DNA from: an uncultured Alistipes sp.
GTDB taxonomy: Bacteria; Bacteroidota; Bacteroidia; Bacteroidales; Rikenellaceae
Direction of reading: 5' to 3'
NCBI RefSeq assembly: GCF_902388705.1
Contig: NZ_CABMQJ010000007.1
Span: 1-64,000 of the forward strand
Length of the DNA stretch: 64,000 bases
Each line of letters begins with the position of its first letter. Within the stretch, counting starts at the first letter, position 1. The translations under genes and the position numbers were made by a program. Below are positions 57,525 through 64,000 of this stretch, in pieces. The notes below the pieces were generated by a model, which saw nothing but the letters and a program-made list of their open reading frames with translations, was not told the DNA's origin and did not search any database.

Positions 57525-58431
57525 TTGTGCGTTTGTGTTTCCAGCGGCGGTGCGACCACATCCACAGCTCAGGGCATTCGCAAATCATTGCCTCCAGCCG
57601 CCGGACGTAACGCTCCGTAATTTCGTATTCGGCGACCTGCTCCTCGCCGTCGTATATCGGTTCGAACGACATCTGGTAGCGTCCCCGCTGCAGGCGCTCC
57701 ATCTTGACGAAATAGACCGGCAGGTGGCAGCGCAGCGCCAGTTTCTCCCCGCCGTCGAAGAAAATCGTGTCCTGGTTGAGGAAACGGAACCAGTGGCTGT
57801 CGGGACGGCGCGGCGGATTCTGGTCGGCGATAAGCCCCATCACGAGGTTCTTGCCGTCGACGCCGTGCTCCCGGTTACGCAGGTAAAAGCGCAGCGAATC
57901 CTTCATCGCCACGGTCATCGAATTCTCGTAGTTGCGCAGACGCTGGTAGAGGTGTTCCATCACTTTGCTGCGCAGCGGATGGTAAACGGCCACAAGCATC
58001 TGCGAGCGTTCGTAAAGCCCCCAGTAAGAGCAATATTCCCAGCAGCCGAAATGGGCCGTCATGGCAATCCAGTCGCGGCCGTGCACTTTTCGGTAATGTT
58101 CGTCGAACCCTTTCACCGTAAGCACCGTGCGGGCTTTCTCCTCGCCCATGTGGGCCATATTGACCGTATCGACGAATATTTCGGCCAGCGTACGGTAGAA
58201 ATTGCGGCGGATAGCAATCCGCTCCCCCTCGCTCTTCCCGGGGAACGAATTCCGCAGGTTGGCGTCCACGACCTTCATGCGGTAACGCAGGCAGTAGTAC
58301 AACAGGAAAAAGAGCAGGTTCTCGACGATGTAGTATTTGAACCAGTACGGCAATACGGCGAAAAAACGGGCTCCGAGCCATAAGGCCTCCAACCACACTC
58401 TCTGTACGAAATTCAGCTCTGCACGTTTCAT
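57511..58431 (-). CDS. Lipid A biosynthesis-type acyltransferase (LpxL/HtrB family)
   Basis: 306 residues. N-terminal membrane helix, catalytic H-x4-E in MTAHFGCWEYC near residue 120, and the later blocks GLIADQNPPR and FDGGEKLALRCHLPVYFVKM. Adds a secondary acyl chain to lipid A or a related glycolipid at the inner membrane. Thirteen bases behind the DUF389 gene. Confidence 0.92.
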   Translation of the reverse strand: MKRAELNFVQRVWLEALWLGARFFAVLPYWFKYYIVENLLFFLLYYCLRYRMKVVDANLRNSFPGKSEGERIAIRRNFYRTLAEIFVDTVNMAHMGEEKARTVLTVKGFDEHYRKVHGRDWIAMTAHFGCWEYCSYWGLYERSQMLVAVYHPLRSKVMEHLYQRLRNYENSMTVAMKDSLRFYLRNREHGVDGKNLVMGLIADQNPPRRPDSHWFRFLNQDTIFFDGGEKLALRCHLPVYFVKMERLQRGRYQMSFEPIYDGEEQVAEYEITERYVRRLEAMICECPELWMWSHRRWKHKRTNVGR

Positions 58432-58443
58432 CCGACAAATCGG

Positions 58444-59823
58444 TTACGGTTCGACGAAAAGTTTCACGTTATCCACCTTGGTGCGTATCCGCAGCCAGCG
58501 CGTCAACGTCGTCCGGTCGATCGAGTCGGTGGGAACCTTCGGCGTGACCACACAGACCAGGGTCGTATCCCGGGGCGTACCGGCGATGTCGAACGTAATG
58601 CCTTTCATCAGCGAAATGGCCTCGATGTTCTCCATCATGGCCCCCACTTCGCGCGAAATATCGTCCACCTCGACATTGGTGACGCGGTAGCGTTTGAGCT
58701 GGGTCGCCATCTCGCCGATCCGTTTGTTCTTCTCCTCCAGCAACTCGAGGTAACTCTGCTGCAGCGACGCCACGTCGATTTTGTCCGCCGTGTTGGCCTG
58801 CCGGACGACCAGTTCGGCCTTTTCGAGGCCGAAGCCCCGCATCTGGGCGCGGGCATTCTCGATGACCTCGTCGTCGAGCGGCTCGCCCACCAACAGCAGT
58901 TCGATCTGCGAGGGATGTCCGCGGTGCGCATAATGCTTGTTGCACTCAATCACACGCGTGTGCGGGAAGTTGAAAACCTGCGAAACATATTTGTCGGCCA
59001 CGGCTTCGAACAGCGACACCCGCACCATATGAAATCCGATGATAACGCTCGGGATGAAGGTAACCAGCGTAATTGCCATCATCAGGCGTTTGACGTTGCG
59101 TTCGCGCACCTTATCCATAAAGGCCTTTTTCTCGTATTGGAGAAAACGCACCATGGCGTAGGTCGCCAGCGCGATGAACACCGAGTTGATGAAGAAGAGG
59201 TAGAACGCGCCGATGAAAAACTTTATCTGCCCGGTAGCCAGACCGAATCCCGCCGTGCAGAGGGGCGGAATCAGCGCCGTGGCAATCGCCACGCCCGGGA
59301 TAACGGTCGAAGTCCGATCCTGCCGCGTCTGCGCCACGATGCCCGCCAGACCGCCGAACAGGGCAATCAGCACGTCGTAGGTCGTCGGTACGGTGCGGGC
59401 CAGCAGCTCGCTGCTGTTCGACGAAAGGGGCGACACGAGGAAATAGACCGTCGAAGTGATGATTGCCACGATGAACATCAGCGCGTAGTTGCGCAGCGAC
59501 TTTTTCAGCAGTTCGAAATCGTTGATGCCCAGCGAAAGTCCGACGCCCATAATCGGCCCCATAATCGGGGAAATAAGCATGGCGCCGATAATCACGGCGG
59601 CCGAATTGACGTTCAGTCCCAGCGACGCAATCATCGTCGCGAAAATCAGCACCCACAGGTTGACCCCGCGGAATTCCACACCCTTGCTGATGGCAGCCAC
59701 GACCTCGTCGCGCTGCGCCTTATCCTCGTCGAGGCTAAACCGCCCCTTGAGGAACTCGCGCATCTCCCCGACCCAGGCCGAGAAAGAGCGTTTTACCTTA
59801 TGCGTATCGTTGTTGTTCTCCAT
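58444..59823 (-). CDS. DUF389 (TIGR00341) membrane protein
   Basis: 459 residues. Six membrane helices in residues about 50-270, including VNSAAVIIGAMLISPIMGPIMGVGLSLG and TALIPPLCTAGFGLATGQ, which are diagnostic of DUF389. The cytoplasmic or periplasmic C-terminal half contains a coiled coil (LLEEKNKRIGEMATQLKRYR). Function unknown. Second gene after rsmI. Confidence 0.9.
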   Translation of the reverse strand: MENNNDTHKVKRSFSAWVGEMREFLKGRFSLDEDKAQRDEVVAAISKGVEFRGVNLWVLIFATMIASLGLNVNSAAVIIGAMLISPIMGPIMGVGLSLGINDFELLKKSLRNYALMFIVAIITSTVYFLVSPLSSNSSELLARTVPTTYDVLIALFGGLAGIVAQTRQDRTSTVIPGVAIATALIPPLCTAGFGLATGQIKFFIGAFYLFFINSVFIALATYAMVRFLQYEKKAFMDKVRERNVKRLMMAITLVTFIPSVIIGFHMVRVSLFEAVADKYVSQVFNFPHTRVIECNKHYAHRGHPSQIELLLVGEPLDDEVIENARAQMRGFGLEKAELVVRQANTADKIDVASLQQSYLELLEEKNKRIGEMATQLKRYRVTNVEVDDISREVGAMMENIEAISLMKGITFDIAGTPRDTTLVCVVTPKVPTDSIDRTTLTRWLRIRTKVDNVKLFVEP

Positions 59824-59835
59824 AATCGTTATCCG

Positions 59836-60540
59836 TTACTCGTCGTCCGCCGGCATTTCCCGCTTGGATTTGGGTTTCCCGGCCAGCACGATCACGAATT
59901 CGCCTTTGGGCTCCGTCGTACGGAAATGCTCCAGCACTTCGGCGACGGTTCCGCGTACGGTTTGTTCGAATTTTTTGGTCAGTTCGCGCGACACCGACAC
60001 CCGGCGCTGCGGCCCGAAAACTTCGGCAAACTGCTCGAGGCACTTCACGACCCGGTAGGGCGATTCGTAGAAAATCATCGTCCGCTCCTCGTCCGCCAGC
60101 GACTGCAACTGCTTCGCCCGGCCTTTTTTCTGGGGCAGGAAGCCCTCGAAACAAAACCGGTCGCAGGGAAAGCCGCTCTGCACCAAGGCCGGAACCAGCG
60201 CCGTGGCCCCGGGCAGGGTTTCGACCTCGATGCCCGCCTCGACGCAAGTCCGCACGAGCAGGAACCCCGGATCGGAAATGCCGGGTGTGCCGGCATCCGA
60301 CACGAGGGCCGCATTGCGCCCGGCGGCAATCGATTCGGCCACCATCCTGACCGTGGCGTGCTCGTTGAACTTATGGTGCGAATGGAGTTTCTTCTCGATG
60401 CCGAGGTGTTTCAACAGGAACGAAGTCGTCCGCGTATCCTCCGCAAGGATAAAATCCACCTCGCGCAGGACATTGACCGCGCGGAGCGTAATATCGTCGA
60501 GGTTGCCGATCGGCGTGGGTACGATATAAAGCTTTGCCAT
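59836..60540 (-). CDS. rsmI: 16S rRNA 2'-O-methyltransferase RsmI
   Basis: 234 residues. Tetrapyrrole-methylase fold: LYIVPTPIGNLDDITLRAVN, AEDTRTTSFLLKHLGI, and the SAM-binding SDAGTPGISDPGFLLV. Methylates C1402 of 16S rRNA with RsmH. Four bases downstream of the Glu/Pro-rich protein gene. Confidence 0.96.
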   Translation of the reverse strand: MAKLYIVPTPIGNLDDITLRAVNVLREVDFILAEDTRTTSFLLKHLGIEKKLHSHHKFNEHATVRMVAESIAAGRNAALVSDAGTPGISDPGFLLVRTCVEAGIEVETLPGATALVPALVQSGFPCDRFCFEGFLPQKKGRAKQLQSLADEERTMIFYESPYRVVKCLEQFAEVFGPQRRVSVSRELTKKFEQTVRGTVAEVLEHFRTTEPKGEFVIVLAGKPKSKREMPADDE

Positions 60541-60544
60541 GCAG

Positions 60545-62047
60545 CTATGCGAATTTGCGCTCGAGGAGCTCCATCAGGAATTTCGCGCCGTCGGAATTGG
60601 CGTTCCACGCATAGTTCTCGGCGATATAAATCATACAGTCGTCGAAATCGTCGAAAGCATTGAGCCTGTCGATCGCGGCATCATAGGCCGCAGCGTCGCC
60701 GCCGAACAAATCGCGAATCATCAGGAATTTGTCGTTGATGCCGATGGCACGGCGCAGGTCGGTGACATGCTCGCTGCGCCGCAGCTCGGATGCCACGTCG
60801 CGCGGCGGCGCAATCGTATCGGCCAGCGTCTGGACGTCGTGGTTGATCACGTCGCCCAGCACGGCGCCGGACACCTCCGTCTTTGCAAGGGAAATCTCCT
60901 CGAAATCCGGTTCGTCGGCATCGTCCGCCGCGGCAGGGTTTCCGGCACACAACATCGCGAACGGCGCTTCCATCGCTGCGGATGCTTCTTCCGCGACAGG
61001 CGCAGGCCCGGCAACCGGAGCTGCAACCGCCTCCGGTTCAGGCACAGCCGTCGTATTTGCAACACTCACATACTGCGGCTCCGCAATAGGGCTGCTCGCA
61101 ACCGGTTTTTCGACCGGGGCGGATATTTTTCCAGCCGGAGCCGGTTTCGCAGCCGGGGTTTCCGGCCCATAGAGCGACATGATAACCCGCTGCTTATGGC
61201 GGTGACGAATAGTCTCCTCCTCCGGTCCGAACAGTGTCGGCGCTATCGTCCGGGGTTCGGCCGCAGTTTTTTCCGGTGCGGATTCGGCAGCCGTTTCCGG
61301 CCCGGCGCTGTCCGACGGTATCTCGGGTTCGGAAACAGGCTCGGAAGCCGATTCGGGAACCGATACAGCAGCAGGTTCGGAAGCGGGTTCGGGAACCGCA
61401 TCCGGCCCGGTTTCCGGATTCGCAGGCTCCGCAGGGGCTGCAACAGGTTCCGCCTGCCCTGCCGGCTCCGGATGCTCCTCCTGTTCCGAATGTTCTTCGG
61501 GCTCCGGGTATTGTTCCGTTTCCGGCGTCGCGGCCTCCACGGCCGGCACTCCGATCTCTGCGGGCAACGTTTCGCCGGACGCAACGGATTGTCCGGATAC
61601 TTCCGGCACGGCAAATTCATTCGGGGCAGGCATAAATCCGGGCTCCGGTTCGGGTGCAGACTCCGGTTCGGGTTCGGGCTCGGACTCGGGTTCAGGTTCG
61701 GATTCCAGTCCGGACTCCGGCTCCGATTCGGGTTCAGCTTCCAATTCGGGTTCCGGCTCCGGCACGGAAGAAAACTCCGGCCCCGGTTCGTCTGCGGACA
61801 GGGAATCGAAAGTAAGTGCCGCGCCCAGGTCTATGCTGACCGGCACTCCCACCGACACGGGTTCCACCCCGGCGTCATCTGCCGCCACGGCCTCCGTTTC
61901 GGCGCCGAAACGTACCGCCTCGTAAAGAGTCCGCAGTTTTTCAAGCACCAGATCTCGTTCGAGGGCACTTGCCTCCTGCCATGTATTCCAGCCTTCTATA
62001 ATATCAGAGAGCTTCAGCAATTCGCTCCGCACGTATTTCAAATCCAT
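60545..62047 (-). CDS. Glu/Pro-rich protein with conserved C-terminal domain, unknown function
   Basis: 500 residues. N-terminal 50 residues are helical (MDLKYVRSELLKLSDIIEGW). Residues about 90-260 are low-complexity, dominated by Glu-Pro repeats (PEPEPELEAEPESEPESG); a second linker runs to about 390. The C-terminal 105 residues look globular and well kept: LGDVINHDVQTLADTIA, LRRAIGINDKFLMIRDLFGG, FDDCMIYIAENYAWN and SDGAKFLMELLERKF. I recall this C-terminus as common in Bacteroidota beside rsmI-type genes but know no function. First gene of the operon. Likely cytosolic; a long disordered tether between two folded ends. Confidence 0.85.
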   Translation of the reverse strand: MDLKYVRSELLKLSDIIEGWNTWQEASALERDLVLEKLRTLYEAVRFGAETEAVAADDAGVEPVSVGVPVSIDLGAALTFDSLSADEPGPEFSSVPEPEPELEAEPESEPESGLESEPEPESEPEPEPESAPEPEPGFMPAPNEFAVPEVSGQSVASGETLPAEIGVPAVEAATPETEQYPEPEEHSEQEEHPEPAGQAEPVAAPAEPANPETGPDAVPEPASEPAAVSVPESASEPVSEPEIPSDSAGPETAAESAPEKTAAEPRTIAPTLFGPEEETIRHRHKQRVIMSLYGPETPAAKPAPAGKISAPVEKPVASSPIAEPQYVSVANTTAVPEPEAVAAPVAGPAPVAEEASAAMEAPFAMLCAGNPAAADDADEPDFEEISLAKTEVSGAVLGDVINHDVQTLADTIAPPRDVASELRRSEHVTDLRRAIGINDKFLMIRDLFGGDAAAYDAAIDRLNAFDDFDDCMIYIAENYAWNANSDGAKFLMELLERKFA

Positions 62048-62152
62048 ACTCCGTACATTATTTTGCCTCCAAAGATAGGAAAAAATTTACGAACACACAG
62101 CGCAAATCCCGAGATAATATCAAGGGTGCCCGCAGCACCGCCCTGCCTCACG

Positions 62153-62178
62153 AAAAAGGCTGGCAATGCCAGCCTTTT
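62153..62178 (-). terminator. Terminator of the GH20 gene
   Basis: AAAAGGCTGGC-AAT-GCCAGCCTTTT with T-rich minus-strand end. Confidence 0.9.
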
Positions 62179-62198
62179 ATCCGTATTCGGGGAGCGGG

Positions 62199-63833
62199 TT
62201 ATTCTCCGAAAATATGTTTAGCATAGTTATATCCGTATGCGTCATACAGCTTGACAAGGCGGCGGACACGGCGCAGGTAGTCGCCGTAATCCTTCCTGTC
62301 GAGGCTCCACCCCACCTCGGCCAGCGCACTCAAGCGCGGCAGAAGCATGTACTGCGCATGCGGCCACGTCGCGATATACTCGGTCCACAGGTTGGCCTGC
62401 ACACCCAGGATATAGCCCTGTTCCTCGGGAGTCAGCTGTTCATACGGATCGAGCGCATATACCTTCTCGACGGGCAGGTAGCCTCCGATGGAGAGCGGCT
62501 CCCCGGCGGTGTCGCGCGTCTGGTAATAATCCAGGTAACAGTTCGTCGTGGGCGCCATGATGACGTAATTCCCCTGTTTCGCAGCCTTGATGCCGCCCTT
62601 GGCGCCGCGCCAGGACATGATGGTCGCCGTCGGGGTGACGTCGCCCTCGAGGATTTCGTCCCAGCCTATGAGGCGGCGTCCGTGGGCGTTCAGGAACTTT
62701 TCGACGCGCGCCGTGGCGTAATTCTGCAACTGGCGCGGACGCTTGAGGCGTTCGGCTTTCATACGGGCCTTGCAGTGCGGACACTTCTCCCACATCACCG
62801 TGGGGCATTCGTCGCCGCCGATATGAATGTACTCCGACGGAAACAGGGCCACGACCTCCTCGAGCACGCCCTCGATGAATTCGAACGTCGACTCCTTGCC
62901 GATGCAGAATACGCGGTCGTCGATATCCCACGTTTGGCGCACCTCATATTGCTCGCCCGTGCAGCCCAGCCACGGATAAGAGGCCAAAGCCCCCACGGCA
63001 TGTCCGGGAAACTCGACCTCGGGAATCACCGTAATGAACCGTTTCGCGGCGTAATCCACGACATCGCGAATCTCGTCCTGCGTATAGAAGCCGCCGTAGG
63101 GCGTTTCGTCGTATTTGCAGTTCTCGTCGTACTCGCCGCCCGGATCGCGGCCGATAAGCGTCCGTCTGCGCACGGAGCCCACCTCGGTGAGCTTCGGGTA
63201 TTTTTTGATTTCGATACGCCAGCCCTGGTCATCGGTAAGGTGCCAGTGGAACACGTCGAGTTTGTGCATGGCCATCAGGTCGATCGCCTCTTTCACCTCG
63301 TCGACCGTGAAGAAGTGGCGGCAGACGTCGAGCATCATGCCCCGGTACCCCAGGCACGGCTTGTCCTCGATCGTAACGACGGGTAATTCCACAGCCCGGA
63401 CGTTCGTCACGTCGTACGCCGCCACGGGAATCAGCTGGCGCAGGGTCTGCACGGCGTAGAATGCCCCCTGCGCGCCGCCGGCGACGATATCCACACGCCC
63501 CGGGGCAACCTCCAGCCGGTAGGCGTCCGCCGGCATCGCCTCGTCGCGGACGATATTCACGGCTTCGGCAACGGGGATGTCGGCCTCCAGGACTTCCAGT
63601 CCCCTGCCGAAAACAGGCGTCAGCACTTCGTCGAGTGCGGCGGTCACATACGGCAGCCGCTCGTCGTCGAACAAGAGCGCCACCCGGGTCGAAACGGTCA
63701 GGGGGAACACACCTTGCCCCTCCGTAACGCGTTCGGGCTTCGGCACGACGGCGATTTCGGTGTCGGCGGGAATCACTTTACCGCAGCCGGACAGCGTGGA
63801 GCATAAAGCGAACAAGAGGAAAAGATTCTTCAT
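62199..63833 (-). CDS. GH20 beta-N-acetylhexosaminidase lipoprotein
   Basis: 544 residues. Lipoprotein signal MKNLFLLFALCSTLSGCGKV. N-terminal GH20b domain (residues 25-150), then the catalytic barrel: LGYRGMMLDVCRHFFTVDEV, HWHLTDDQGWRIEIKKYPKL, and the catalytic Asp-Glu pair in IHIGGDECPTVMWEKCPHCK. Removes terminal GlcNAc or GalNAc, for example from mucin or glycoprotein glycans. Retains neighbouring-group catalysis residues. Downstream gene at the window end may be in the same operon, upstream of it in transcription. Confidence 0.95.
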   Translation of the reverse strand: MKNLFLLFALCSTLSGCGKVIPADTEIAVVPKPERVTEGQGVFPLTVSTRVALLFDDERLPYVTAALDEVLTPVFGRGLEVLEADIPVAEAVNIVRDEAMPADAYRLEVAPGRVDIVAGGAQGAFYAVQTLRQLIPVAAYDVTNVRAVELPVVTIEDKPCLGYRGMMLDVCRHFFTVDEVKEAIDLMAMHKLDVFHWHLTDDQGWRIEIKKYPKLTEVGSVRRRTLIGRDPGGEYDENCKYDETPYGGFYTQDEIRDVVDYAAKRFITVIPEVEFPGHAVGALASYPWLGCTGEQYEVRQTWDIDDRVFCIGKESTFEFIEGVLEEVVALFPSEYIHIGGDECPTVMWEKCPHCKARMKAERLKRPRQLQNYATARVEKFLNAHGRRLIGWDEILEGDVTPTATIMSWRGAKGGIKAAKQGNYVIMAPTTNCYLDYYQTRDTAGEPLSIGGYLPVEKVYALDPYEQLTPEEQGYILGVQANLWTEYIATWPHAQYMLLPRLSALAEVGWSLDRKDYGDYLRRVRRLVKLYDAYGYNYAKHIFGE

Positions 63834-63919
63834 ATCAGGGTCGTTTTTCTTTGGGGATTCGCAACAACATCATCCGTAAAAATAGGGTAAAAAACGGACT
63901 TTACAAAATGTTCTTCCGG

Positions 63920-64000
63920 TTATTCGCAGGCCGAGGCGCCGAGCAGGCCCACATACTCGACCGACGAACAGCAGATATGAAGCCCTTCGAGGGTTTTCGC
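63920..64000 (-). CDS. C-terminus of an unidentified protein (runs off the window end)
   Basis: The minus strand is open from the window edge to a TAA at 63920-63922 and encodes 26 final residues, ending HICCSSVEYVGLLGASACE. The piece is too short to name. It ends about 85 bases before the GH20 start, so may be the preceding gene of the same operon. Confidence 0.55.
   Translation of the reverse strand, partial: AKTLEGLHICCSSVEYVGLLGASACE

Noticed and set aside
60545..62047. Plus-strand Arg/Phe/Gly-rich open frames opposite the Glu/Pro-rich gene
   Set aside because: They are mirror products of the Glu-Pro repeat codons; the minus strand has the well-kept C-terminal domain and operon context.

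Overview
The window looks like chromosome from a gut Bacteroidota, most likely Rikenellaceae (Alistipes-like). The reasons are -7 promoter elements of the TAnnTTTG type, weak Shine-Dalgarno signals, a SufBCDS-tmk-DoxX neighbourhood, TonB receptors, and the mix of GlnRS, GH20 lipoprotein and phosphate-selective-porin-like proteins. Coding DNA is clearly GC-rich, while an insertion-sequence remnant (11.4-12.7 kb) and a gene-free stretch (28.1-28.7 kb) are AT-rich. Genus is inference; no marker search was possible.

Layout. 0-11 kb (minus): a SUF iron-sulfur operon (sufBCDS) running into tmk, a DoxX-like membrane protein and a tripartite RND efflux system (adaptor, pump, TolC; the TolC gene is cut by the window start). 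11.3-12.4 kb: a tRNA-Ser(GCU) with promoter and terminator, followed by a decayed IS1-family element. 12.7-18.2 kb: a TonB-dependent receptor coupled to a nucleoside hydrolase-FmdE fusion protein, and a divergent FUSC-MFS fusion transporter. 18.2-27.5 kb (minus): a complete nickel-urease operon, ureABC-ureEFGD, then a urea channel and a CbiMN-Q-O type nickel/cobalt importer, so enzyme, maturation, substrate entry and metal entry are transcribed together. 27.7-28.1 kb: a fluoride channel.

29.3-42 kb is an island of stress-type genes: MscS channel, cytosolic pullulanase and alpha-amylase, two GlsB membrane proteins, LEA-like and disordered small proteins, an SRAP protein with altered catalytic positions, a PepSY-like periplasmic protein, a ferritin-like/VIT1 iron exporter, a spondin-domain lipoprotein, manganese catalase and TspO. 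Upstream of at least four of these genes lies a recurring element close to GGTATAnnWTTTGTAT, which differs from the usual TAnnTTTG box and suggests a shared stress regulon. This is the strongest candidate for something undescribed here.

42-64 kb is mostly housekeeping: nitroreductase, ABM monooxygenase, Tpx, porin, exonuclease, SGNH hydrolase, the guaB-DUF3795-guaA cluster, panB, a TrmH-like methyltransferase, an outer membrane protein followed by glnS, an AraC/GyrI regulator, a five-gene minus-strand operon (Glu/Pro-rich protein of unknown function, rsmI, DUF389 protein, lipid A-type acyltransferase, GT2 glycosyltransferase), and a GH20 lipoprotein. A partial unknown gene runs off the right end.
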